This document shows, piece after piece, positions 43,044 to 51,320 of a stretch of 64,000 bases of DNA (the first letter of the stretch is position 1; every line of letters starts with the position of its first letter). This DNA is from Oscillospiraceae bacterium. Its GTDB lineage: Bacteria > Bacillota > Clostridia > Oscillospirales > Ruminococcaceae. Location: NCBI GenBank assembly GCA_014799385.1, contig JAAVIC010000003.1, positions 84,644 to 148,643 of the forward strand. The letters run 5' to 3'. Below the pieces are notes generated by a model. The model was not told the origin of the DNA, made no database searches, and worked only from the letters and a program-made list of their open reading frames with translations. A program made the position numbers and the translations under genes.

Positions 43044-46000
43044 ATGCGTAGCATTTCATATAATAAATTGAAAAGGATCGCGGCATTTATGGTATGCCTG
43101 ATCCTTGTTCTGTCCAATTTCATAACGGCATTCGCCGATGGAGCACCGTCCAATAATCGGACGGTCAAAGCCGGCATTTTTAGCTTTGACGGCTATCATA
43201 TGAAAGACGAGGATGGCAGACTGACGGGATACGGAATTGAGTTTCTCAATCTCGTTTCCGAGCATTCGCGGTTGAATTTCCAATACACAGGCTATGACAG
43301 AGCTTGGGGCGAAATGCTTGATATGTTGGAAAACGGAGAAATAGATGTTGTTACCTCTGCCCGCAGAACACCCGATCGCGAGGAGCGTTTTGCCTTTTCC
43401 CTCCCCATTGGCAGAAACAATACCGTTCTTTCAATCCGCGTTGATAATATGCAGCTTCACCGCGGCGACTATAAAACCTATAACGGAATAACGGTAGGTC
43501 AGTTGGAGGGCAGCAGTCAAAACCAAAGTTTGGCGGAGTTTGCGGAGGAAAACGGCTTTTCTTATCAAGTAAAATTATACGGTGATTCCGATGCTCTTGC
43601 GGCTGCTTTGCAGAACGGCGATGTTGACGCGATACTTTCCAGCGATCTGAGAAAGTCGGAAAACGAAAAGACGTTGGATATTATCGAGGAGGATTACTTT
43701 TACGCTATCGTCAGAAAGGACGATACGGATCTGATCAACGAGATCAATTACGCTATCGAGCAGATGGATATCAATGAGGGCGACTGGAAAAATGTGCTGT
43801 TTTATAAGTACTACGGTCCGGTCTATTCTTCTGCGCTCTCTTTTACCGAGCGTGAAGCGGAGTATATCCGGCAGGTGAGAGAGGGAGAGAAAACCATCAC
43901 CGTGACCGCTCTCGGTAACAGAGCGCCTTATTCCTATGCAGAGGACGGAGAATTAAAAGGCATTCTGCCCGACTATTTTGCCGCGGTTATGGAACTTGCG
44001 GGATTGCCTTATAAGGTCGTTGTTCCAAAAGATAAGGACGATTATTATGCTCTTGCCGATACAAACGGTGTAAATGTTGTCATTGACAGGATCAGTTTCG
44101 ATGACACTATTGAGGACGCTGTTTACCGTGGATTCAACACGGACAGTTATGTTACAGTTGGAATGGCAAGGGTAATCAGACAGGATTTTTCCGGCGATGT
44201 CAAGGTGGTCGCCGTGTCGGATTCTCAAGGCAAGGATATTATCGAACCCGAATTTTTGGAGGGATATACCGTTCAAAACTATCCTACCGGGGAGGAGGCT
44301 ATGCAAGCCGTTCTGAACCGTAAGGCGGATGTGGCTTATGTATATACCTATACCGCGCAGTTATTTGTAAATCATGACCCCACCGATTCTTTGTATTACA
44401 GTATGATGAACGGTATGCGCACCACTTTTCGGATGTATGTCAGCGAAAAAACTGATCACGAATTGATTACAATACTGAATAAATGTATTAGTCAGGTGTC
44501 GGGGGATACGCTCAATCAGCTTGCCTCAAAGTACACTTCATATACAATCAGCGAAATGAGCCTTTTGCAGTATATGAGGGCAAATCCGATAATGGTGCTT
44601 GTGGATGTTTTGGTATTCGCCCTGGTTGTGTGCGTTATCATTGCGCTCTATCTGCGTGGACGGTGGAACAAGAAGCTGTTGCGCGCTACGGAACAGTCAA
44701 ACATTAAGATGGGCGAACAGCTTGCCATTGTAGAGGCTCTTAGCCGCGACTATACAAACGTTTATGCCATTAATGAAGAACGCTCCACTGCACGGATAAT
44801 CAAACTGGAGGGCTATGTTACCGAGGGACTGAAAAAAGGTTCAACCGAGGAGCATAACTACGCTCCTATTCTTGAACAGTATATCCGCAGCCGCGTTCAC
44901 CCAGAGGATCAGCAAGACCTCTCCCTGGCTCTCTCGTTGGATATGGTAAAAGCGGGGCTAGCCGCAGACGGAGAGTATAAGGGCAGCTACCGCATATCGG
45001 ATAACGGAGAAATACACCACTTCCAATATACATATCTGAGGATTTCGGATAATGATTACGGACATGGCGGATTTATCCTTGCGGGTTTTCGTAATATTGA
45101 CGAGGTTATCCGTGAGGAACAGGAACAGAAAAACGTTCTGGCGGAAGCGTTGGCTCAGGCTCAATACGCAAACAACGCCAAGACCACATTCCTGAACAAT
45201 ATGTCCCATGATATCCGGACGCCGATGAACGCAATAATCGGGTTTACGTCTTTGGCAGTGACGCATATTGACAACAAAGAGCAGATACGCGATTATCTGA
45301 GTAAGATTATGACCTCGGGCAATCATCTGCTCAGCCTGATAAACGATGTTCTGGATATGAGCCGTATAGAGAGCGGCAAGGTCAAAATCGAGGAGAAGGA
45401 AACCTCTCTCCCCGAGATTATGCACGATTTGAAAACCATTGTCCAGTCCGATGTGAAAGCCAAGCAGCTTGAATTTTACATAGATACTCTGGACGTAGCG
45501 AACGAAACGATCATCTGTGATAAGCTACGTCTGAACCAGGTTCTTTTGAACATTCTCAGCAACGCAATGAAATACACAAAGCCCGGCGGTATGGTAAGCG
45601 TCCGCGTTATCCAGACAGCCGAGGCATTCGAGGGCTACGCGTCCTATGAGTTCAAGGTAAAAGATACCGGCATAGGTATGAGCCGCGAATTTCTGAAGCA
45701 CGTTTTCGAGCCTTTTGAGCGTGAACAGACCTCCACTGTAAGCGGAATCCAGGGAACGGGTCTGGGACTTGCCATCACCAAAAACATCGTGGATATGATG
45801 GGCGGCGAGATTACCGTGGAAAGCGAGGAGGGAAAAGGCTCGGAGTTTACTGTAAACTTTCGTTTCCGTGTCGCGGAAGGTTCTCCGGAATCGCAGCGGG
45901 TGGAGCAGCTTGCCGACCTCAGAGCGCTTGTGGTGGACGATGATGTGAATACCTGCGTCAGCGTCAGCAAAATGCTCTCCGCCATAGGTATGCGCCCCGA

Positions 46001-46718
46001 TTGGACAACACTCGGAAACGAGGCGGTTATCCGCACGGAATTTGCTATTGAGCAGAATGAGCCTTACAGCGCGTACATCATAGACTGGCTGATGCCCGAT
46101 ATGAACGGTATAGAGCTTGTCCGCAGAATCCGCAGAGTTATCGGAGATATGACTCCCATTATTATATTGACCGCCTACGATTGGACGGACATTGAGGAGG
46201 AGGCAAGAGAAGCGGGCGTAACGGCGTTCTGCTCTAAACCTCTCTTCCTTTCGGAGCTGCGTAGCGCGTTGGCAGCGCCCTATATGGATAAGGAAAGCGC
46301 AGCGGAATCGGATACGTCCGAGTCGGAGCCGCGCTTTGACGGAGTGAGAATCCTGTTGGTAGAGGATAACGAGTTGAATCAGGAGATAGCACAGACTATC
46401 CTTGAAGCTGCCGGTTTCATTATCGATACGGCTGATGACGGAAGCGTAGCCGTGGAGATGATGAAAGAGAAACCTGCGAATACATACAATGTGATTCTGA
46501 TGGACGTTCAGATGCCTATTATGAACGGCTATCAGGCAACAAGAGCCATTCGCGCTCTGGATGACCCCGCGAAGGCATCTATTCCGATCGTGGCGATGAC
46601 AGCAAACGCTTTTGAGGAGGACAGAAAAGAGGCAATGGATTCCGGAATGAACGGATATGTGCCTAAACCCATAAACATAGAACAACTGATGAGTACTCTG
46701 GAGGATATTCTGAGATAA
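43044..46718 (+). CDS. Hybrid sensor histidine kinase with two extracellular solute-binding domains
   Basis: 1224 residues. Signal-like N-terminal helix, then two tandem SBP_bac_3 (amino-acid-binding-protein-like) domains (about 40-250 and 280-500), one membrane helix (about 517-540) and a PAS-like segment (about 560-690). HisKA follows with His722 in NNMSHDIRTPMNAIIGF, then HATPase (NQVLLNILSNAMKYTKPGG, DTGIGMS, GTGLGLAITKNI). Two receiver domains end it, with aspartates in IIDWLMPDMNG (about 1014) and ILMDVQMPIMNG (about 1154). No output protein is adjacent. Confidence 0.9.
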   Translation: MRSISYNKLKRIAAFMVCLILVLSNFITAFADGAPSNNRTVKAGIFSFDGYHMKDEDGRLTGYGIEFLNLVSEHSRLNFQYTGYDRAWGEMLDMLENGEIDVVTSARRTPDREERFAFSLPIGRNNTVLSIRVDNMQLHRGDYKTYNGITVGQLEGSSQNQSLAEFAEENGFSYQVKLYGDSDALAAALQNGDVDAILSSDLRKSENEKTLDIIEEDYFYAIVRKDDTDLINEINYAIEQMDINEGDWKNVLFYKYYGPVYSSALSFTEREAEYIRQVREGEKTITVTALGNRAPYSYAEDGELKGILPDYFAAVMELAGLPYKVVVPKDKDDYYALADTNGVNVVIDRISFDDTIEDAVYRGFNTDSYVTVGMARVIRQDFSGDVKVVAVSDSQGKDIIEPEFLEGYTVQNYPTGEEAMQAVLNRKADVAYVYTYTAQLFVNHDPTDSLYYSMMNGMRTTFRMYVSEKTDHELITILNKCISQVSGDTLNQLASKYTSYTISEMSLLQYMRANPIMVLVDVLVFALVVCVIIALYLRGRWNKKLLRATEQSNIKMGEQLAIVEALSRDYTNVYAINEERSTARIIKLEGYVTEGLKKGSTEEHNYAPILEQYIRSRVHPEDQQDLSLALSLDMVKAGLAADGEYKGSYRISDNGEIHHFQYTYLRISDNDYGHGGFILAGFRNIDEVIREEQEQKNVLAEALAQAQYANNAKTTFLNNMSHDIRTPMNAIIGFTSLAVTHIDNKEQIRDYLSKIMTSGNHLLSLINDVLDMSRIESGKVKIEEKETSLPEIMHDLKTIVQSDVKAKQLEFYIDTLDVANETIICDKLRLNQVLLNILSNAMKYTKPGGMVSVRVIQTAEAFEGYASYEFKVKDTGIGMSREFLKHVFEPFEREQTSTVSGIQGTGLGLAITKNIVDMMGGEITVESEEGKGSEFTVNFRFRVAEGSPESQRVEQLADLRALVVDDDVNTCVSVSKMLSAIGMRPDWTTLGNEAVIRTEFAIEQNEPYSAYIIDWLMPDMNGIELVRRIRRVIGDMTPIIILTAYDWTDIEEEAREAGVTAFCSKPLFLSELRSALAAPYMDKESAAESDTSESEPRFDGVRILLVEDNELNQEIAQTILEAAGFIIDTADDGSVAVEMMKEKPANTYNVILMDVQMPIMNGYQATRAIRALDDPAKASIPIVAMTANAFEEDRKEAMDSGMNGYVPKPINIEQLMSTLEDILR

Positions 46719-46729
46719 TAAGGCAGCGC

Positions 46730-46758
46730 ACCGCACGATTTTCGTGCGGTGTTTTCTT
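46730..46758 (+). terminator. Terminator of the sensor kinase gene
   Basis: ACCGCACGA / TCGTGCGGT with a short T/A loop, followed by GTTTTCTT. Confidence 0.88.
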
Positions 46759-46760
46759 AA

Positions 46761-46877
46761 TTAAGGGGGGGATTTCAGCACACCGAGGCAGACCTTCAGA
46801 ATCAGCCGCTCGTATTTTCGTTTCAGCTCTCTCAATCCGCTCTCCGAACGCTCCGAGAGAACGTACTCGTTGTTCAA
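46761..46877 (-). CDS. Possible 38-residue protein (TTG start)
   Basis: On minus, a very strong ribosome site (gagggggtgatg) precedes TTG at 46877, opening 38 codons: NNEYVLSERSESGLRELKRK, then YERLILKVCLGVL. Charged helix followed by a short hydrophobic end. No homologue is recognised; the strong ribosome site is the main support. The stop lies in the T-run of the kinase terminator, so the two units are convergent. Confidence 0.35.
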   Translation of the reverse strand: MNNEYVLSERSESGLRELKRKYERLILKVCLGVLKSPP

Positions 46878-46957
46878 ATCATCACCCCCTCGCGATATTT
46901 GAGATTGAATTCATTCTCTATTAATATAGTCACGAGTAAGACGCGATTTGTCACAAA

Positions 46958-47112
46958 AATCCCCCTCAAATTCGAGGGGGATTCAGACTGTATATAAAAC
47001 CTGCGGTTCTCCCCGCCTGCGGCGGGGAGAACCGCATAAAATCAAGGCTTATGTTCCGAAAATACAACTTTTTCTACAAACTGAATCCCCCTCAAATTCG
47101 AGGGGATTTTTA
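46958..47112. repeat. Hairpin cluster (duplicated terminator-like stems)
   Basis: AATCCCCCTCAAATTCGAGGGGG (written in part: stem ATCCCCCTC/GAGGGGGAT) occurs at 46958-46985 and again at 47083-47112, the second followed by TTTTTATTG. Between them, TGCGGTTCTCCCCGCC pairs with GGCGGGGAGAACCGCA (47002-47036) as a 16-bp perfect stem. No gene is visible among them. Confidence 0.75.
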
Positions 47113-47115
47113 TTG

Positions 47116-47250
47116 TTATCCTAACTTGCTTTGTAATTCTTCCGGAAACGCAAATTCCAACTCGTATTCGGAAAAAACGTCTTTAACGCACAAGGCGGAA
47201 TACAATCGGAGTGCCTTTTTATAAAGGCGCAGAGCGGTCTTTAAGCTAAG
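47116..47250 (-). pseudogene. Possible gene remnant
   Basis: An open stretch on minus of about 42 codons ending at 47116, reading LKTALRLYKKALRLYSALC and then SEYELEFAFPEELQSKLG. It has protein-like composition but no start codon with a ribosome site and is cut upstream by a hairpin. It may be the 3' end of a lost gene. Confidence 0.25.
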
Positions 47251-47287
47251 AAAACACTGATTTAACAGCGATTTAATCAGTGTTTTC
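47250..47287 (-). terminator. Terminator of the DUF3592-like gene
   Basis: GAAAACACTGATT (plus, 47250-47262) pairs with AATCAGTGTTTTC (47275-47287). On minus the stem ends in TTTTCTT. It lies 13 bases after the stop of the gene on minus. Confidence 0.8.
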
Positions 47288-47299
47288 CCAATTTTATTT

Positions 47300-48139
47300 T
47301 CATCTTACGAAAGTAACCATTATGCCAACTCCCGTACATATTATTCCAATTAAAAGAAGAATAGCAAAAAGCAATATGTAGCTCCCCCATGAATCACGCC
47401 CGTCGGGTATGTATCTTTGGGCAATTACATCATAAGAAGCAAGATATGCTTCACTTGGATTATTCCGATTATATATCATGTCCTGCTCTGCAAGAACAGT
47501 TGAATATCTTTGATTATTTATTTTTTCGGTAAATACATATTTATTTCCGCCTGCCTCATATTGAATTTTAACCTTAATATCGTAATATATTTCATCATTG
47601 TCATGATTAGTTGTCGACATACTCCAATCTTGGTCTATAACTTCACCTTCGGTATAAATAAAATCAGCATATCTTTTACCTTCCGATATTTGAGCAAAAA
47701 TTTGGATTGGCACCGACGCAATCAATAAAATACCCCCAATTAAAAAAACCAATCCTATAACAAGCAGCCATATTGGTTTTTTTGCATTGCCCTTTAACGG
47801 TTTAGCATATCTTGAAAGCCATATCAAATCTTCTGTCATTCTCTCATTATATGTATTAGTATCTGTATCAACCCCTACAAATGCGACACTCTTTGCTCTT
47901 GAAAGTTTTTTGTCATAATGGTTAATATCACCGTCATTTTTCATGACTACATCTATATCAAATATAGCCGTACTTCCATGAACGCATCTGTCATAAAATT
48001 GTTTGTCAACCGATACGGTCATTTCTCTGTTGTCAGCTCTCTTAAACGATACAGAATAAATTCTTTCATTATTTTTATTCACATAAAATGAAGTTCCGGT
48101 AATCGTTCCGCCTAATATTATATTTACTGTTTTTAACAT
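47300..48139 (-). CDS. DUF3592-like two-pass membrane protein
   Basis: About 279 residues. The N-terminal soluble part (IILGGTITGTSFYVNKNNER) is followed by two membrane helices (PIWLLVIGLVFLIGGILLIA and YILLFAILLLIGIICTGVGI). They flank an extracellular loop with YDIKVKIQYEAGGNKYVF and QDMIYNRNNPSEAYL. The R/N-x-P-x-E-A loop plus flanking helices fits DUF3592. ATG 48139 is better spaced from aaagga than the one at 48145. AT-rich relative to neighbours. Confidence 0.7.
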   Translation of the reverse strand: MLKTVNIILGGTITGTSFYVNKNNERIYSVSFKRADNREMTVSVDKQFYDRCVHGSTAIFDIDVVMKNDGDINHYDKKLSRAKSVAFVGVDTDTNTYNERMTEDLIWLSRYAKPLKGNAKKPIWLLVIGLVFLIGGILLIASVPIQIFAQISEGKRYADFIYTEGEVIDQDWSMSTTNHDNDEIYYDIKVKIQYEAGGNKYVFTEKINNQRYSTVLAEQDMIYNRNNPSEAYLASYDVIAQRYIPDGRDSWGSYILLFAILLLIGIICTGVGIMVTFVR

Positions 48140-48172
48140 ATACATAATCCTTTCCTAACATTATACAACTAT

Positions 48173-48462
48173 ACGCAATACCGCACAAAGACCACGCTTC
48201 GCGCTTTGCCGCCTGTTTGCCTTTAATGCGCGGCATCCGTGCCGCGCTTTGGGCAAACCGCGCAAACTTCCTGTTTGCGCCCGCTTGCTTGCAAATTTTA
48301 GGTTGAACGCAAAGCGTTCATTCGGTCATTTTTGCCAAAAACTCCAGGTTTGACGCGCAGCGTCAATTCGGAAATACGCCAGTATTCCTGCATCGTTTTT
48401 GGCAATCTGACGGAAAATTTGCTTGACGTAATCGGACGACAATCTTTGTGCGGCATTGCCTT
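48173..48462 (-). repeat. Family-2 element, copy 2
   Basis: On minus it starts AAGGCAATGCCGCACAAAG, and its end pairs back as GGTCTTTGTGCGGTATTG. The interior shares CCAAAAACGATGC, AATACTGGCGTATTTC and GCAAGCAAG-type blocks with copy 1 at 27371-27564. This copy is about 100 bases longer because of extra hairpins (ATGAACGCTTTGCGTTCA-type, GTTTGCGC/GCGCAAAC). It lies 33 bases upstream of the DUF3592-like gene and directly after ridA. Confidence 0.75.
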
Positions 48463-48467
48463 AAATG

Positions 48468-48839
48468 TCATATCTCCGCGATAACCTCAACCTCAACGAG
48501 CGCACCCTTGGGGATTTGCAGACCGCCTACGCAGGAGCGCGCAGGCTTGCCGGTGAAGTACTCCGCGTAAACCGCGTTAAATGCCGCGAAATCGCCGATG
48601 TCCTTCAGGTAGCAGTTGGTCTTGACTACCTTTTCGAGGGACGTTCCCGCCGCCTCCAGAACAGCCTTGAGGTTCTCGCAGACACGCTTTGTCTGCTCCT
48701 CGATTCCGCCCTCTACGAGGTTGCCCGTTGCCGGGTCAATCGGAATCTGTCCCGAGGTGAACACTGCATTTCCGAAAATCTTTGCTTGTGTGTACGGTCC
48801 GATAGCCTGAGGTGCTTTGTCTGTGTGAATGTCTTTCAT
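48468..48839 (-). CDS. ridA: RidA family enamine/imine deaminase
   Basis: 123 residues. Hydrolyses reactive enamine/imine intermediates such as 2-aminoacrylate and those made by threonine dehydratase. Family signatures: KAPQAIGPYTQA, VFTSGQIPIDPATGNL, VVKTNCYLKDIGDFAAFN, and ARSCVGGLQIPKGALVEVE with the substrate-binding arginine. Encoded about 650 bases downstream of ilvA on the same strand, whose product generates its substrate. Confidence 0.95.
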   Translation of the reverse strand: MKDIHTDKAPQAIGPYTQAKIFGNAVFTSGQIPIDPATGNLVEGGIEEQTKRVCENLKAVLEAAGTSLEKVVKTNCYLKDIGDFAAFNAVYAEYFTGKPARSCVGGLQIPKGALVEVEVIAEI

Positions 48840-48875
48840 ATTAAAATCTCCTTTTCCTATTGCCTTGACGGCAAA

Positions 48876-49466
48876 TTATTGCTGTGTGAAAATCATTTTG
48901 TAATGCTCGTAAACGTCAATCGCCCGAACATCGGGATTTCCCTCACGGAACTCCTTGCTCCACTGCGGCGGATAGAACGACAGCACTTGATTAAATCCCG
49001 CGTTCATTGCGGTACACTTCGTAAACAATTCGTCCGGGAAAAGCCCGTAAAATCCGCGTATATCGCCGTTTGCCAAGAATCCGAACAATCCCGAGAACTT
49101 GATTCCCAAGTCCTCAAATTCAAGAGTATCGGGGGAGAGGTAGATGATGTTCCCGGGACATTCGGGGAGCAGCCCGGTATTGAGCGCGAAAATTCCGCCG
49201 AAAATATCATCGCCGAGAATAATATACCCATTACCGCCGAACTTAATGTTGAACATATTGATGTCACGGAAATCAGTATCTCGTGTGCTTCCGAGCAGCC
49301 GAACAATCCCCTCGGAAATCACTCCGCCGCTTTGATTTATCAACAGCCCGAAATTGCTCGATTCGTCTGCTTGAAAATATTCCGCGTTGATTGCAGCGCA
49401 AGGCGGGTCGGGCGGTAAAATCTCAACGCGGTTTTTTCCGCCCGAAATCAAATCCGAAAGTTTCAT
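48876..49466 (-). CDS. DUF2625-like protein
   Basis: 196 residues, soluble. The segment GGIFALNTGLLPECPGNIIY, then LSPDTLEFEDLGIKFSGLFG, fits the DUF2625 pattern (displayed product-and-surface region with an EDL box). The call rests on recalled motif similarity. Located between ilvA and ridA, all co-directional with 20-36 base gaps, so they may share a transcript. Confidence 0.65.
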   Translation of the reverse strand: MKLSDLISGGKNRVEILPPDPPCAAINAEYFQADESSNFGLLINQSGGVISEGIVRLLGSTRDTDFRDINMFNIKFGGNGYIILGDDIFGGIFALNTGLLPECPGNIIYLSPDTLEFEDLGIKFSGLFGFLANGDIRGFYGLFPDELFTKCTAMNAGFNQVLSFYPPQWSKEFREGNPDVRAIDVYEHYKMIFTQQ

Positions 49467-49486
49467 ACAACCCTCCGTAAAAGCCG

Positions 49487-50692
49487 TTACGCGTTATCCA
49501 CTACCTTGAAACCTGCGTCCTTCAACGCCGTTCTGATTTGCTCCAGATGTTCAAAGTTGCGCGTTTCCAACTGGATTCTCAAGAAACAGCCGCTGATGTT
49601 CTCGCCCTCGTCGGCGCGTTCGTGGTGAACTCCGGTGACGTTTCCGCCCAGATCCGCGATGATTTTGGACACTCCCACAAGCTGACCGGGCTTGTCTACA
49701 AGCTCGATAGTCAGCAAAGACGCTCGTCCGCTCTTGACCAGACCGCGCCGAATCACGCGGCTGAGAATCGTAACATCAACATTTCCGCCCGAAACAAGGC
49801 ACACGACTTTCTTGCCTTGTATTGCGGGGATCTTGTTGAACATAACCGCCGCCACGGGAACTGCACCCGCGCCCTCGGCAATCAGCTTATGCTGTTCGAT
49901 AAGCGACAGAATCGCGCAGGAAATTTCGTCCTCGGTGACGGTATAAACCCCGTCCACATACTGATTAACGAGCTTGAATGTATTCTCGCCCGGCTCCTTG
50001 ACCGCAATTCCGTCCGCGATAGTGGAAACGCTGTCCAGACGCTCGATTTTACCGTCATTTATGGAGTTGTACATAGACGGCGCGCCCGCTGCCTGAACTC
50101 CGTACACCTTGATTTTCGGGTTCAGCGACTTTATCGCGAACGCCACGCCCGAAATCAGTCCGCCGCCGCCAATCGGAACGACAACCGCGTCCACATCGGG
50201 GAGCTGTTCGAGCAGCTCCAGACCGATCGTTCCTTGACCCGCGATAACCATTTCATCATCGAACGGGTGAATGAATGTGTATCCTTTTTCATCACGGAGC
50301 TGCAATGCCTTATTGTACGCGTCATCGTAAACTCCCGGAACAAGGCAGACTTCCGCGCCGTAGCTTTTTGTTGCTTCGACCTTGGAAATCGGCGCGCCGT
50401 CCGGCAGGCAAATCAGCGACTTGATACCCGCCTTGGTTGCCGCCAGAGCGACTCCCTGAGCGTGGTTGCCCGCAGAGCAAGCGATTACGCCCTTTTCGCG
50501 CTCCTCGGGGGTGAGCTGGGAAATCTTGTAATACGCGCCGCGAACCTTAAACGAGCCTGTAATCTGCAGATTCTCGGTTTTGAGGTAAACGTCCGCTTGG
50601 GGATTGATTTTCGGTGCTTTGATGAGGTCGGTACTACGGATAACCTCTTTCAGCACGTGCTGAGCCTTGTAAATCATGTCTAATGTAAGCAT
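49487..50692 (-). CDS. ilvA: Threonine ammonia-lyase (threonine dehydratase)
   Basis: PLP enzyme converting threonine to 2-oxobutanoate and ammonia, the entry step to isoleucine. PLP lysine in ITGSFKVRGAYYKI; SAGNHAQGVALAA; glycine loop PIGGGGLISGVAFA. A C-terminal ACT-like regulatory domain (LTIELVDKPGQLVGVSKII) follows. 401 residues, the shorter one-ACT type. An isoleucine T-box and a family-1 element lie in its leader. Confidence 0.94.
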   Translation of the reverse strand: MLTLDMIYKAQHVLKEVIRSTDLIKAPKINPQADVYLKTENLQITGSFKVRGAYYKISQLTPEEREKGVIACSAGNHAQGVALAATKAGIKSLICLPDGAPISKVEATKSYGAEVCLVPGVYDDAYNKALQLRDEKGYTFIHPFDDEMVIAGQGTIGLELLEQLPDVDAVVVPIGGGGLISGVAFAIKSLNPKIKVYGVQAAGAPSMYNSINDGKIERLDSVSTIADGIAVKEPGENTFKLVNQYVDGVYTVTEDEISCAILSLIEQHKLIAEGAGAVPVAAVMFNKIPAIQGKKVVCLVSGGNVDVTILSRVIRRGLVKSGRASLLTIELVDKPGQLVGVSKIIADLGGNVTGVHHERADEGENISGCFLRIQLETRNFEHLEQIRTALKDAGFKVVDNA

Positions 50693-50713
50693 AATAACTC
50701 CTTATCTAAAATA

Positions 50714-50825
50714 GCAAATCCGAAACCGCGCAGATGAAATCCGCTTTGCGGATTTCATCTGCGCTTGCCGAGCGAGGCACATCGCCGCATAGCGGTGATG
50801 TGCCCCGCTCGCATTTCGTATTTGC
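50714..50825 (-). repeat. Structured leader element, copy 6 (before ilvA)
   Basis: On minus: outer stem GCAAATACGAAAT / GGTTTCGGATTTGC, first hairpin GAGCGGGGCACATCACC...GATGTGCCTCGCTC, second hairpin GCGCAGATGAAATCCGC/GCGGATTTCATCTGCGC. It ends 21 bases before the ilvA ATG and lies between the T-box terminator and the gene. It is the only minus-strand copy, and it still faces its downstream gene. Confidence 0.87.
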
Positions 50826-50900
50826 ACTAGTCGCCGGTAGGCTGCCATTGGTTATAACGCTCCAAACCTGCACCCCACAGCGTAGCCGCAAGTTGGACGG

Positions 50901-51150
50901 AAAATAAAAAACCCGTCCGCAGTATAATCCGACGGACAGGGTGAAATTTTTGCAATTCGCTCGTACATCCGTCAATGCACCCTCCTTTAACGGTGAGGCT
51001 CCGTGCCGTTTTAGTCACGGAAACGCAATCGTTTCCGCTTTCAAACAACCTGCTCCGAGTTGATTACACCAAGGAACTCCGACCGCCTTTCACCACCCGG
51101 CGGCTCTCTGAACGAAGTCTGTCTTGACGCAGCGTATATAACACACTCAT
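50901..51150 (-). promoter_or_regulatory. Isoleucine-specific T-box riboswitch upstream of ilvA
   Basis: The distal stem I is canonical: AGAGAG (51114-51119) followed by CCGCC-GGGTGGTGAAA-GGCGG. The specifier region reads GTAATCAACTC with the codon AUC (Ile) at 51062-51064, then GGAG. A stem GGAAACG/CGTTTCC follows. The terminator CCTGTCCG...CGGACGGG with TTTTTT lies at 50905-50942. GACGGA and AGGGTG can pair with TCCGTC and CACCCT as antiterminator. The usual UGGN bulge is not visible. Confidence 0.8.
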
Positions 51151-51168
51151 CATAGCATTTACACCTTT

Positions 51169-51197
51169 ATTATACATCAATTTATTCCGCTTGTCAA
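51169..51197 (-). promoter_or_regulatory. Consensus sigma-A promoter of ilvA
   Basis: On minus, TTGACA (51192-51197), exactly 17 bases, TATAAT (51169-51174). Both boxes are perfect consensus, directly before the T-box. Confidence 0.93.
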
Positions 51198-51237
51198 TAG
51201 TTTTTTCGCGGATTTTGAAAAAATTTCCGCTAACCAC

Positions 51238-51266
51238 TTGAAAAAATTTACAAAATGAGTTATAAT
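51238..51266 (+). promoter_or_regulatory. Sigma-A promoter of the M50-scpAB operon
   Basis: TTGAAA (51238-51243), 17-base spacer, TATAAT (51261-51266). It is divergent from the ilvA promoter about 40 bases away. Confidence 0.88.
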
Positions 51267-51320
51267 ATAAAGTAATGTATTCTTTATAAATGCCAATAGA
51301 AATTTTTAGGGAGGTACATC

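Noticed and set aside
45525..46736. 403-codon open frame on minus under the sensor kinase receivers
   Set aside because: No ribosome site or motif; the sense frame is a full hybrid kinase.
49538..50683. 381-codon open frame on plus, antisense to ilvA
   Set aside because: ilvA on minus is unmistakable, with promoter, T-box and ribosome site; the antisense frame is not protein-like.
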